Assembly: GCA_030740795.1 (NCBI GenBank)
Contig: JASLWO010000047.1
Coordinates: forward strand, 1-64,000
Source: Acidimicrobiales bacterium
GTDB lineage: Bacteria > Actinomycetota > Acidimicrobiia > Acidimicrobiales > UBA8592
Reading direction: 5' to 3'
Length of the DNA stretch: 64,000 nt
The notes under the pieces: generated by a model
What the model was told of the DNA's origin: nothing
The model's database searches: none
Seen by the model: the letters and a program-made list of their open reading frames with translations, nothing else
Shown: positions 48,251-58,386 of the stretch, piece by piece
Numbering within the stretch: the first letter of the stretch is position 1
Layout of the letters: each line of letters opens with the position of its first letter
Made by a program: the position numbers and the translations under genes

Positions 48251-49228
48251 CTAGCTGGGCCAAGGTTCTTCGGTCTTTAAGAAACGATGAGGGACCTTAA
48301 GGTGCTTTGCTTGCCTTTCAAGCACTGGATACTTATCTCTCTCTGACTGAATCATCCAGATTTCATCAGCTTGTGTTGATACTGACAATCCAGATGCGAT
48401 GGGGATAGCGTTCAGGTCAACCCCAACTGAAGCAACTATTAGAACCTTTGTGTTCTCAACTCTGGCTAACGCTGCCGCTGGGGTGGTTTCTGTAATCGCT
48501 TTAGACTCGGTGGCCACAGGCAGCCGGCGTACTTCTTCCAATCCTGAATTCTCCGGAGAGTTAACGAGTTCAGAAATTAACCATTTAGGTCTAGATACGC
48601 GGTTAAGCGGATGCGGTCGTGCTTGTTTATTTCTATAGTGAAGCACCTCTGAAACCACTCGGGAAAGTTTCTCTTCTGTGGATTCATTGCCATCTACTAG
48701 TTTGTGGGCTTCCTGGTCATATATTCCAACCCCGACCTGTAAAGCCGATTCACCTTCTGAGCCCTCTACTACTCGAGCCACCTCTAATCCCTTTATCTCT
48801 CCTTTGGTCATCCCATTTTCTTGAACTATCTCGCATCCGTTTGTTTCTAATAAAGAAGCAATAGTTGGGTTTAGAGGTTGGGGTGCATGGCGTTCTTCGA
48901 GTTTCAACTCTGGATGAGGGACCAGTTTGTTTCCCTCAACCACCCATAACCTGTGTTTGGTCGCTAAACCCATGGTTTGTTCAAGTAATAAGTGGTCTGA
49001 TGCGTCAACGACAAGGTTGATGTCCGTTTCGTCAGTTGCGAGAGCAAGAGAAATCGCTAATGGTGAAACATTTTCATTTGGGGCGTACAAGAATTTTTGC
49101 GTCCCATTTGACCGCATCGCCCCTATTTTGGTTTGGATAGGTTCAAATTGGCTATCAGGGAACGTTTCTCTTAACAGCGAGTCCATTTTGGCTTGATTCA
49201 GCCCTGCGCGCCGGTCAACGTCAATCAT
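48251..49228 (-). CDS. Hypothetical protein
   Basis: Intact 325-aa ORF between prfA and rpmE; no motif recognised. Confidence 0.6.
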   Translation of the reverse strand: MIDVDRRAGLNQAKMDSLLRETFPDSQFEPIQTKIGAMRSNGTQKFLYAPNENVSPLAISLALATDETDINLVVDASDHLLLEQTMGLATKHRLWVVEGNKLVPHPELKLEERHAPQPLNPTIASLLETNGCEIVQENGMTKGEIKGLEVARVVEGSEGESALQVGVGIYDQEAHKLVDGNESTEEKLSRVVSEVLHYRNKQARPHPLNRVSRPKWLISELVNSPENSGLEEVRRLPVATESKAITETTPAAALARVENTKVLIVASVGVDLNAIPIASGLSVSTQADEIWMIQSERDKYPVLERQAKHLKVPHRFLKTEEPWPS

Positions 49229-49253
49229 GCTTGTCGCAAGATTCTCTTATGAA

Positions 49254-49523
49254 CTATTCGCCAGAATCAGTTGAACGTTTTCTTTTCCCGTACCGTTTTT
49301 CGAAACGCTCAACACGCCCAGCGGTATCTACGATCGTCATCGTTCCAGTAAAGAAGGGGTGACTTGTTGACGAGATTGGAACTTTAGCTAAGGGGTATTC
49401 TTGCCCGTCATCCCATTTAATCGTTTCGTCAGTTTCAATTGTTGACCTAGTGATCCAAGATTCCCCTGATGATGTATCTTGAAAAACTACTGCCCGGTAT
49501 TCAGGGTGAATGTCTGGTTTCAT
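49254..49523 (-). CDS. rpmE: Type B 50S ribosomal protein L31
   Basis: [29 protein letters not shown]...[31 protein letters not shown]; no zinc Cys; start at 49523. Confidence 0.92.
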   Translation of the reverse strand: MKPDIHPEYRAVVFQDTSSGESWITRSTIETDETIKWDDGQEYPLAKVPISSTSHPFFTGTMTIVDTAGRVERFEKRYGKRKRSTDSGE

Positions 49524-49604
49524 TGTTCTCTCCACGGATTTCGTCTTATTGATCGTATCTTTAGATTTCTGTTCGCACACCCTGATGAGGGATTGAGTTG
49601 CTAG

Positions 49605-51101
49605 CTATGAGTAGGTTTCGAGGAGACTTTCGTTATCTTCAGTGGCGACGATTTTCTCTAGGAGCAACTCCATTCCGCTTGTAACTGTTCCTTTCGACGC
49701 TGCTTCCCTGATCTCAGAGCGCAATTTCTGTACCTGTTTGTGCTCTTCAGGCGAGCTCAACCCTTCCTCGTTTTGTGTTCCGGATTTAGCTACGTCTAAG
49801 GCGGGGACGATATGCGCTTCTGCTGTTTCTTGAGAAAGGTAAATTTCTGAGGTGCTTCCACCTTGGAGTTCCTGAAGAAGCATTTCATCGAGTTTCGATG
49901 ATGTTCCACTGAGCACGCTTGCAAAGACTGTTAAAGAGCCACCTTCTTCTACTTTGCGGCCAGCTCCAAAGGAGCGTTTAGGTAGATACAGTGCTGATGC
50001 GTCAACGTCACTTGAGGCTTGCCTCCCTGAATTAGAGGAAATCAAGTTATACGCTCTTGCTAGAGAAGTCATTCCATCAATAATCACTGCGACATCTTCT
50101 CCCATCTCGACCATACGCTTCGCTCTTTCAATAGTGAGTTCAGCGATTGCGACATGTTCTTCGGGAGACTGGTCAAAGGTTGAAGCTATAACATCGGATC
50201 GGGTTAGCCAGCGCCTCATTTCTGTTACATGTTCTGGCGGGGTGTCGATAAGCAGAACAAGTAATTTGACTTCAGAGTAGTTACTTTCAATCGATTGTGA
50301 GATTTCTTTGATGACTTCTTCTCGCCCTGATCGCGGGTTTGAAACGATGAGAACGCGTTGGCCTTTACCAACTGGGGCAACTAGATCTATTGCTCTCGAC
50401 GTTGTATTCTCAGAATCTTCCGCTCTCTCTAACCGCAATTTTGTATCAGGGTAAATCGGAGTTAGGTCAGCGAAATCAGGTCTTTGAACTGCATCATTGG
50501 AGTCGGTTCCGTTAATGGCATCAAGTTGTAGCAGCGCTGGGTTCTTTTCTGAACGATTCGCTGGCCGATAAGCCCCAACGAGATGGTCTCCTTTACGAAG
50601 ACCGTACTGTCGAACAAACTTAACTGGGACATAAACATCGTCTCGGCTAGGGAGGAAGCCATTTACCCTAAGGAAGCCGTAACCGTCGTCTCTAAGGTCA
50701 AGGTGTCCCTCTACTGAAACTGGTTCTCCTGCCCATTCCTCCATCGCTTCTTTACTTTTACCTCTTCGTCGGCGTTTCTTCCCGTTGTTGTCTCCGTTAC
50801 CGCCACCGTTAGTATCATTCGTTTCTTTGCTGGCTTCAGCACGTGCGTCGGCCATGGGGTCTGCTGAGTAAGCAGTGCTGGTGTTTTGGCTGTCAGTGTT
50901 TCCTTCAGCACTTGAGGAATCGTTGTTTTCTTCAGAAGCATCTTCGGACATATCTCCGCTAGCGAGTTCAATGATCGAATCAACTAGGTCGGATTTGGTT
51001 GCACGGGTTGTTGGTTTTCCACCCATCGCTTTAGCTATAGCTATAAGAGAATCCTTATCTTTGGACTCAAGGTCTTTTCTGTCTGGAGTTTCTGTTGTCA
51101 T
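49605..51101 (-). CDS. rho: Transcription termination factor Rho homologue with degenerate ATPase motifs
   Basis: RNA-binding domain GHLDLRDDGYGFLRVNGFLPSRDDVYVPVKFVRQYGLRKGD and LTPIYPDTKLRLE, IDLVAPVGKGQRVLIV, VIASTFDQSPEEH, DGMTSLARAYN; Walker A replaced by SNPRSGREE. Start placed at MTTETPDRKD (51101). Confidence 0.92.
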   Translation of the reverse strand: MTTETPDRKDLESKDKDSLIAIAKAMGGKPTTRATKSDLVDSIIELASGDMSEDASEENNDSSSAEGNTDSQNTSTAYSADPMADARAEASKETNDTNGGGNGDNNGKKRRRRGKSKEAMEEWAGEPVSVEGHLDLRDDGYGFLRVNGFLPSRDDVYVPVKFVRQYGLRKGDHLVGAYRPANRSEKNPALLQLDAINGTDSNDAVQRPDFADLTPIYPDTKLRLERAEDSENTTSRAIDLVAPVGKGQRVLIVSNPRSGREEVIKEISQSIESNYSEVKLLVLLIDTPPEHVTEMRRWLTRSDVIASTFDQSPEEHVAIAELTIERAKRMVEMGEDVAVIIDGMTSLARAYNLISSNSGRQASSDVDASALYLPKRSFGAGRKVEEGGSLTVFASVLSGTSSKLDEMLLQELQGGSTSEIYLSQETAEAHIVPALDVAKSGTQNEEGLSSPEEHKQVQKLRSEIREAASKGTVTSGMELLLEKIVATEDNESLLETYS

Positions 51102-51297
51102 TCTGGTTTTCAATCTGGGAATTTTGTTATAAAGCGCTATTCGCTTTAATTTGACTTCTTTGTCAGGGACTTGGTCCGAGTAACTCACGAAAGAGATGTT
51201 GCTCAGTTTCCTTGCCTAAGAAGGCTTTGTCTGACTATGAAACTTTACCGGAGAAATCGTTAAGACCACAACAGAGGAGAAGAAAACTATTAAACAG

Positions 51298-52695
51298 TCA
51301 ATTCCCTGTTCTGTTCAAAATGAATTCTTTCACGTCTTCCAGGCTGTTTGGCAGGACCGAATAATCTTCTTTTCTCTCGTACAGGTCGTCTAAATGAGGT
51401 GGAAGTTCGGGTTTTATTCCTGTAGCTGTGTGAACTGCTTCCGGGAATTTACTTGGATGCGCTGTAGCTAGGCAGATAATAGGGATATCCGGGTCTTCAT
51501 TGTTGTGTTTAGCTGCCGCTATTCCAACAGCTGTGTGCGGGTCGACCAGTTCCCCGGTTTCTTTGTAAATAGCAGCAATCATTTCTAGGGTTTCATCATC
51601 GTTCACTCGTGAACTAGCCCATTTGATATTAAGTTCTTGAAGCGTTGACGCATCTACCGCTAAAGAACCTTCGTTGTGGAATTGTTCTAGCAACGTTTGA
51701 ACTCTCTGACCGTCTCTGTCAAGTATCTCGAAAAGGAGGCGTTCGAAATTGCTTGAAATTTGAATATCCATTGAGGGGGAAAGTGTCGGGGCGACAGTTC
51801 GTGCTTCCATCTCACCAGTTTTAAAAAACCGGTCAAGGACGTCATTACTGTTGGAAGCGACAATAAATTTTTCAACAGGTAAGCCAGTCAGATGCGCACC
51901 ATAGCCTGCAAAAATATTTCCGAAATTTCCGCTAGGTACACAAAATTTTACTTTTGAGGCACCGGTAACTTCAATTGAAGTCCACCAGTAGTAGACGATC
52001 TGGGCCATTACTCTCGCCCAATTGATTGAATTAACAGCTGACATGTTGATAGCTTGGCTGAATTCATCGTCTCTGAACATGGCTTTTACTAGATTTTGGC
52101 AATCGTCAAAGTTCCCCTCAATGGCGACATTATGAACGTTTAATGAGTCCACGGTAGTCATTTGTCTACGTTGAACTTCACTGGTTTTCCCATGAGGGTG
52201 GAGAATCACGATATCCATAGCTTCCCTGTCCCTACAAGCTTCTATAGCTGCTGAACCGGTATCTCCTGACGTCGCCCCGACAATAGTTATTCTTTCGGAA
52301 CTTTTTCTTAGTTGGTGGTCAAATAAATGCCCCACTAGTTGTAGCGCTACATCTTTGAAAGCCAGAGTCGGACCGTGGAAGAGTTCAGCCAACCAAAGAT
52401 TTTCAGTGATTCTTTTTGTTGGGATAATGCTTTCCGAGGCAAAAGAAGCGTACGTTTTTTCTAATAAATCATTTAGTTCGTCTCTGTTCAATGCATCTTC
52501 TACAAATGGCCAGATAATTTCTCCGGCTAAAGCCGTATATGTTGGCTGTGCTCCCAGGCTTTTTTTAAGGTCGGCGATTTCGTATTTTGGCCAGTGGGTT
52601 GGCAGGTATAACCCTCCGTCAGGGGCTAAACCCTTTAAAAGGACTTCACTGAATGTAACGGGAGGGGCTTGACCTCTCGTGCTTAGGTATCGCAT
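51298..52695 (-). CDS. thrC: Threonine synthase
   Basis: MRYLSTRGQAPPVTFSEVLLKGLAPDGGLYLP; GPTLAFKDVALQLVGHLFD; GATSGDTGSAAIEA. Confidence 0.96.
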   Translation of the reverse strand: MRYLSTRGQAPPVTFSEVLLKGLAPDGGLYLPTHWPKYEIADLKKSLGAQPTYTALAGEIIWPFVEDALNRDELNDLLEKTYASFASESIIPTKRITENLWLAELFHGPTLAFKDVALQLVGHLFDHQLRKSSERITIVGATSGDTGSAAIEACRDREAMDIVILHPHGKTSEVQRRQMTTVDSLNVHNVAIEGNFDDCQNLVKAMFRDDEFSQAINMSAVNSINWARVMAQIVYYWWTSIEVTGASKVKFCVPSGNFGNIFAGYGAHLTGLPVEKFIVASNSNDVLDRFFKTGEMEARTVAPTLSPSMDIQISSNFERLLFEILDRDGQRVQTLLEQFHNEGSLAVDASTLQELNIKWASSRVNDDETLEMIAAIYKETGELVDPHTAVGIAAAKHNNEDPDIPIICLATAHPSKFPEAVHTATGIKPELPPHLDDLYERKEDYSVLPNSLEDVKEFILNRTGN

Positions 52696-52696
52696 C

Positions 52697-53980
52697 TTAA
52701 GTCTCTATGACTCGAATGGTCGTTCCTACTTTCTCTACGCATGAGAGTTGACCTAGTTGGCTTAACGTTTGTCGTAAATTTCGTTCATTGGCTGCATGAG
52801 TTATGAAGACAAGACGGGCTTCCCCACCCATGCCTTCCTGTTCCATTGAACGGATCGATATGTTATTTTCACCAAAGACAGAAGCGACATTAGCTAGAAC
52901 CCCGGGTTCATCAATGACTTGCACACTGATGTAATAAGCGCTCTGCTGTTCATCCATTTCCTTTAGCTCAATTGGGCGTAGTTCCCCTACTCCCCGGCAT
53001 GTTCCACCTACTAAATTATTGGATGCGCCAATGACATCTCCAAGAACAGCTGAAGCAGTGGGTTTACCACCTGCACCTCGGCCGTAAAGCATAAGACTGT
53101 CAATTGCTTGACCTTCAACAAAAACTGCGTTGTAGCTGTCCCTCACCGATGACAAAGGGTGTTCATTGGGGAGCATGGCGGGGTAAACATTAACTTCTAT
53201 CGACCCATTTGACTGTTCAGCCACTGCCAGAAGCTTCACTGTTCGGTTAGATTTCTTCGCAAACGCTATATCTGCGCTGTTAATTTCAGAAATTCCTTGG
53301 TAAGGCACATCGTTAAGAGAGATTTGCGCTCCAAAGGCCACCATCGCAATTATTGCTGCTTTAGAAGCAGCGTCTTGCCCACTGACATCAGCGGTAGGAT
53401 CGCTCTCAGCAAATCCAAGCCTTTGTGCTTCCATAAGAGCATCTTCATACGTGGCACCTGTCTCTGCCATTTGGGAAAGAATAAAGTTTGTAGTTCCATT
53501 TACTATTCCGATCACCCGATCAAGAGGTTCGCCTATCAATGATTCGCGTAGAACACGCATCAAAGGAACCCCTCCCGCTACCGCTGCTTCAAAAAGAAGA
53601 TCGACTCCGTTAGTGTCAGCAAGATTAAATAAGCTAGGTCCTTCTTTGGATAAGAGCTCTTTATTTGCTGTGACTACTGGTTTACCATTTTTGATTGCGG
53701 TTTCAACCAGTTTCTTTGAAGGGCTGGTCCCACCGATCAGTTCAACAACGACATCTACCTTTGAAGAGGAAACAATATCTTCGGGCTTATCTGTCAATAT
53801 TGACCGATCAATCCATTCTCCACGATTTTTTTCTAAATCGTTAACTGCTATAGCTTCTATGATTATTTCTATACCTGTCCTTGAGGCAATAACTTCTTGC
53901 TGGTCCGATATCAAAGCAACGAGAGCGTCGCCGACAACACCGCAGCCGAGAATGCCTAACCGAATTGGAGTTTTTCCCAT
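52697..53980 (-). CDS. hom: Homoserine dehydrogenase
   Basis: IRLGILGCGVVGDALVALI, VTANKELLSKEG, GIVNGTTNFILSQM, C-terminal ACT domain. Confidence 0.96.
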   Translation of the reverse strand: MGKTPIRLGILGCGVVGDALVALISDQQEVIASRTGIEIIIEAIAVNDLEKNRGEWIDRSILTDKPEDIVSSSKVDVVVELIGGTSPSKKLVETAIKNGKPVVTANKELLSKEGPSLFNLADTNGVDLLFEAAVAGGVPLMRVLRESLIGEPLDRVIGIVNGTTNFILSQMAETGATYEDALMEAQRLGFAESDPTADVSGQDAASKAAIIAMVAFGAQISLNDVPYQGISEINSADIAFAKKSNRTVKLLAVAEQSNGSIEVNVYPAMLPNEHPLSSVRDSYNAVFVEGQAIDSLMLYGRGAGGKPTASAVLGDVIGASNNLVGGTCRGVGELRPIELKEMDEQQSAYYISVQVIDEPGVLANVASVFGENNISIRSMEQEGMGGEARLVFITHAANERNLRQTLSQLGQLSCVEKVGTTIRVIET

Positions 53981-54074
53981 TCTTCTAAACTACATGAGCC
54001 AGAGTGCTAGGTGGACGAAATTAATCGGATTTGAGGAGAAGGCATCGCTATTGCAGAAACTAAACGATTCCTAA

Positions 54075-55349
54075 CTAGCCCATGTCAGTATTTAAAAGGT
54101 CTGTTAATTCTTCTCTTCGAACAACCAGTTCAGCTTGGCCTGAATTCACGAAAACTACTGCAGGGCGGAGAACCTTATTGTAATTAGAACCCATTGATTG
54201 ACCATAAGCTCCTGTGACTGGGGTGGCCAATAGATCCCCGACTGTGATGTCTTCGGGGACTGCGCCGTCACGGACCAAAACGTCACCTGATTCGCAATGT
54301 TTCCCAACAAGGGTTACTGGCATTTGCCTTGCAGAGGCAGCGGATCTGGCCAAAAACGTTTCATACCCACTGCCATACAAGGCAGGTCTTGGATTATCGT
54401 GCATGCCTCCATCAACTGCAACGTATGTTCGGATCCCATCAAGTTTCTTTATCGTTCCTACGGTATACAAAGTCACCGCTGCGCTACCAACGATGCTCCT
54501 ACCTGGTTCAGCGGTTACCCGAGCGGTGACACCCCGGTCTTCACACACCTTCCCCACGATCGCTCCCCATTCCGAAATAGATATGGAAGTTTCATTATTT
54601 AAATATGGAACCCCTAAACCACCTCCAACAGAAAGTTCGGGTAGTGAGAAACTATTGGAAAGATCTGCGAGAGTTTCTGTTGATTTTCTAAATGACTCTT
54701 GGGTAAAGACTTGCGACCCGATATGGGCGTGTATTCCGATGAGTTCAATAGCTTTCAAGTTGCTCGCTTTATCTATGGCTTTTTCTGCCAAACCGGTTGA
54801 AACAGTGAAACCAAATTTTGAATCTTCTTCACCAGTTGAGATGTATTCATGTGTGTGAGCTTCAACACCTGGTGTGATGCGGATGAGAGCCTGAATCGGA
54901 CTTCCCCCGTTGGAAAACAATTGTTCAATTTTTGCGATTTCATCGAAACTATCTATAACTATTTTTCCAATCCCATTCTCCATTGCGTATTGCAATTCTT
55001 CATATGATTTATTATTTCCATGCATGGTTAGTTTCGCTGCGGGAACCCCTGCCTCAATAGCTACAAATGCTTCCCCGATTGTTGCCACGTCAAGACCCAT
55101 TCCTTCTTCATAAGCCAATCGAGCCATTGCTTTGCATAGGAATGCTTTCGTTGCATATGAAACGCCATCTGGGAAAGCTTGCACAGCTTCACGGCATCGT
55201 TGTCGAATATGTGCCTCATCGTAAACAAAAAGTGGGGTCCCATATTCCTTAGCTAAATCATCGGCTCGTATACCTGCGAAGGCAACCATCCCATCTTCAT
55301 GAATAGTTGTGTTGTCAGGTAGAAGCGATGAAGAAATTTTCGCAACCAT
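54075..55349 (-). CDS. lysA: Diaminopimelate decarboxylase
   Basis: TPLFVYDEAHIRQRCREAV, VSYATKAFLCKAMARL, GIHAHIGSQ, EPGRSIVGSA, GKHCESGD. Confidence 0.96.
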   Translation of the reverse strand: MVAKISSSLLPDNTTIHEDGMVAFAGIRADDLAKEYGTPLFVYDEAHIRQRCREAVQAFPDGVSYATKAFLCKAMARLAYEEGMGLDVATIGEAFVAIEAGVPAAKLTMHGNNKSYEELQYAMENGIGKIVIDSFDEIAKIEQLFSNGGSPIQALIRITPGVEAHTHEYISTGEEDSKFGFTVSTGLAEKAIDKASNLKAIELIGIHAHIGSQVFTQESFRKSTETLADLSNSFSLPELSVGGGLGVPYLNNETSISISEWGAIVGKVCEDRGVTARVTAEPGRSIVGSAAVTLYTVGTIKKLDGIRTYVAVDGGMHDNPRPALYGSGYETFLARSAASARQMPVTLVGKHCESGDVLVRDGAVPEDITVGDLLATPVTGAYGQSMGSNYNKVLRPAVVFVNSGQAELVVRREELTDLLNTDMG

Positions 55350-55357
55350 TATTTTCC

Positions 55358-56971
55358 CTACATTTTGTCTGGGGCATTTACGCCCAATAAGTCAAGACCC
55401 ACCTTAAGGCCTATCCTCGATGCTACTACTAGGTTAAGTCTTGCATTTGTTAATTTCGGGCTAACGTCTTCTCCAATCACATAGCAATCGTGGTAGAAGC
55501 CGTGAACAGCATTTGCGAAGTCTCTTGTCCATGTAACAATTTTATGTGGGGCAAGTTCCCTCGCTGAAAGATCAATAACTTCTGGAAAGAGTTCTAAGAG
55601 GCGCAGGATTTCTATTTCTCTTTCATGGGTCAGTATTTCCAACTCTTGAACAGAGAGATTGACTTGAGAGAAACCTTCTTCTTCCGCTTTCCGTCCAATG
55701 GAACATAAACGGGCATGTGCCATTTGCACGTAATACACGGGATTTTCCATGGCGTGAGAGGCTGCTAGTTCTAGATCAAATGTCTGCTTTGAATCAACTG
55801 ATTGAAGGAGATACATGAATCTGGTTGCATCCGAACCTATCTCTTCAATTATGCTGCGCAATTCAATAATGTCGCCTTGCCTTTTGGAGAGCTTCACTTC
55901 TTTACCTGACCGGACAAGTTTAACCAGTTGCGTTATCTGAATAGAAAGATCATCTGGGTCGTTCCCTAGCGCGTGCATAGCTGCTTTCATTCGAGCTACA
56001 TAACCATGATGATCAGCTCCCCAGACGTTAATTAACCAATCAGCCCTTTCATATTTATTCCGATGGTAGGCGACGTCTGGAGTTAAATACGTGAGTTCTC
56101 CATCGCTCTTTACGAGCACGCGGTCTTTATCATCGCCAAAAGTCGTTGACGAGAGCCATGTCGCCCCATCCTTCTCATATGATGCGTTGCCCGCTGTTAG
56201 ATCTCCCAAAACTTTCTCTATGTCTCCATTCTCTATCATTGACTTCTCGCTAAACCAAGTATCAAAATGAATACCTAATCCTGCAAGTGTTTCTTGTTGA
56301 TCTAACTGAGCATGGGCGCACCCCCAATCAATAATCTCTGGCAGAGTAAGCCCTTCTGGCATCAACGAAGCCCATTCAATGATGTACTCACCGCCATAAC
56401 CTTCTTCAGGGACGGCCGTGCCTTCCTTTCTTGCTTGAAGAGACTGTCCGTAAATCTGCATCTGAAGTCCGCGGTCATTCATATAGAACTCTCGATGAAC
56501 GCTATAGCCAACAGCAGAAAGAATATTTGCTATGGCATCTCCATAGCATGCCCCTCTAGCATGCCCGGCATGCAGGGGTCCCGTAGGGTTAGCGCTTACG
56601 AATTCAACATTGACATTTAGGCCATCACCAATCTCTAGTCGTCCAAATTCCGTTGAACCCTTTTCAAGAACCTCGATAAGAATCTGGTACAACCAACTTA
56701 AAGAAACTTTAAAATTGATGAAACCAGGGCCTGCCGTTGAAACACCCACTACCCCTTCAGGCAAATTTCCATTTATGTGTTCCGAAATCTCATCAGCTAA
56801 TTCTCGGGCTTGTCTACCTGCTTCTTTTGAGATAACCAGTGCAAGATTCGAAGACCAATCTCCGTGGTCGCGATTAGCTGGTCGTTCCAGATTTATGTCG
56901 GATGGAATAGGAGAGATTCCCAATTCCCCCATTGCCTGGCGCAGAGAAGATTTGATTGTTTCGTTAATCAT
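55358..56971 (-). CDS. argS: Arginyl-tRNA synthetase
   Basis: VEFVSANPTGPLHAGHARGACYGDAIANIL; GADHHGYVARMKA; DALRB anticodon-binding C-terminus. Confidence 0.96.
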   Translation of the reverse strand: MINETIKSSLRQAMGELGISPIPSDINLERPANRDHGDWSSNLALVISKEAGRQARELADEISEHINGNLPEGVVGVSTAGPGFINFKVSLSWLYQILIEVLEKGSTEFGRLEIGDGLNVNVEFVSANPTGPLHAGHARGACYGDAIANILSAVGYSVHREFYMNDRGLQMQIYGQSLQARKEGTAVPEEGYGGEYIIEWASLMPEGLTLPEIIDWGCAHAQLDQQETLAGLGIHFDTWFSEKSMIENGDIEKVLGDLTAGNASYEKDGATWLSSTTFGDDKDRVLVKSDGELTYLTPDVAYHRNKYERADWLINVWGADHHGYVARMKAAMHALGNDPDDLSIQITQLVKLVRSGKEVKLSKRQGDIIELRSIIEEIGSDATRFMYLLQSVDSKQTFDLELAASHAMENPVYYVQMAHARLCSIGRKAEEEGFSQVNLSVQELEILTHEREIEILRLLELFPEVIDLSARELAPHKIVTWTRDFANAVHGFYHDCYVIGEDVSPKLTNARLNLVVASRIGLKVGLDLLGVNAPDKM

Positions 56972-57147
56972 GAAAGTACCTTCCAGGCCTTGAATTCCTA
57001 TCGTATGTTCCTGCGAAGGTCAACGCTTGTTATTACCCTATTAATCTTATTTATTTACCTGTCAGGAGAAAAAAAGTTTGTATTCCCCGAGCTTTAAGAT
57101 TGCCCTATAACGTGAACAGGGTGAGCGAGCATGAACATCCATGTGCT

Positions 57148-58335
57148 ATGGAGGGAGAATTTGCGCCTTCTAAAATCGGGGTGCTCCAGTTGTGGCCACC
57201 AGTAATACTGGCCCCAATGGCGGGAGTCACTGACGTGCCTTTTCGGAGCCTGTGCAAATCATTCATGGAAGAAGGGCTGAAGAGTAGCGGCGGGGAATTC
57301 TCAGTGACTGGTTCTACCCCCGGTTTATTTGTTAACCAAATGATCACAGCTAGAGCGTTTGTCGAAAAAAATGAAAAAACATTGAAATTGGCTGAGTTCG
57401 GTGAAGGCGAAACCCCGAGATCTATCCAACTCTATGGAACAGAACCAGAGTCGCTTGAAGCCGCAGTAAGAGAGCTAGTTGAATTAGAACAAGTTGACCA
57501 TATCGATCTGAATTTCGGTTGCCCTGTCCCAAAAGTTACCAGACACGGTGGGGGTGGAGCGTTGCCATACAAGCGCCCCCTTTTCAAACGAATAATCAGT
57601 TCTGTTGTGCATGCGGCAGCGGAGGAAATCCCCATCACGGTTAAGTTTAGAATGGGCATTGACGACTCTCACTTAACCTTTCTTGATGCGGGTAAAATCG
57701 CTGAGGATGAAGGGGTTTCTGCGATAGCGCTTCATGGTAGAACCGTTGAGCAACTCTACAGTGGCGAGGCGAACTGGAACGCTATTGCAGAACTGAAACA
57801 ACATGTAAGATCCATCCCTATTTTCGGGAACGGAGATATTTGGGAGGCGCAAGATGCGATCCAGATGATGCACTATTCTCAAGCCGATGGTGTCGTTATC
57901 GGACGTGGTTGCCTTGGACGACCTTGGCTTTTCAAACAACTAGGAGAGATCTTCTCAGGAGTTAACCCTTCGCCTTTCCCTTCGCTAGGAGAAGTTGGGG
58001 AAGTCATGTATGAACACGCTGAAAGCGTTGTTTCATGGAACGGTTCAGAGAACGGCTTGCGTGCTTTCCGCAAACATGCTTCCTGGTATCTAACGGGCTT
58101 CGCCGTTGGGAAAGATATCAGGAGAGAAATTCATCAAATAGAAACGCTAGATGACCTCGCCGAAATCATAAGCCGTTTCGACCCTGAGTTATCGTTACCT
58201 CAAGAAGCGTACCGGATTCCGCGTAGTCACAAAGGCGGACCCAAAAAAGTTGCTTTACCCGAAGGTTGGTTGGATGAGCCCTTCGTTGATTTGACTCTTA
58301 CAGAAAAAGCTGAACAGATTACCTCAGGGGGTTAA
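57148..58335 (+). CDS. dusB: tRNA-dihydrouridine synthase
   Basis: VILAPMAGVTDVPFRSLC, DLNFGCPVPKVTRHGGGGALPYKR, IALHGRTVEQLYSG, IGRGCLGRPWLF. Confidence 0.94.
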   Translation: MEGEFAPSKIGVLQLWPPVILAPMAGVTDVPFRSLCKSFMEEGLKSSGGEFSVTGSTPGLFVNQMITARAFVEKNEKTLKLAEFGEGETPRSIQLYGTEPESLEAAVRELVELEQVDHIDLNFGCPVPKVTRHGGGGALPYKRPLFKRIISSVVHAAAEEIPITVKFRMGIDDSHLTFLDAGKIAEDEGVSAIALHGRTVEQLYSGEANWNAIAELKQHVRSIPIFGNGDIWEAQDAIQMMHYSQADGVVIGRGCLGRPWLFKQLGEIFSGVNPSPFPSLGEVGEVMYEHAESVVSWNGSENGLRAFRKHASWYLTGFAVGKDIRREIHQIETLDDLAEIISRFDPELSLPQEAYRIPRSHKGGPKKVALPEGWLDEPFVDLTLTEKAEQITSGG

Positions 58336-58386
58336 ATAATTCCCCGCTTTGACCTTCGTGTTGATGTGACTACCCTGAAAATATTC

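Noticed and set aside
54214-54858. 214-aa plus-strand ORF antisense to lysA
   Set aside because: lysA has every catalytic motif on the other strand; the antisense translation shows no domain.
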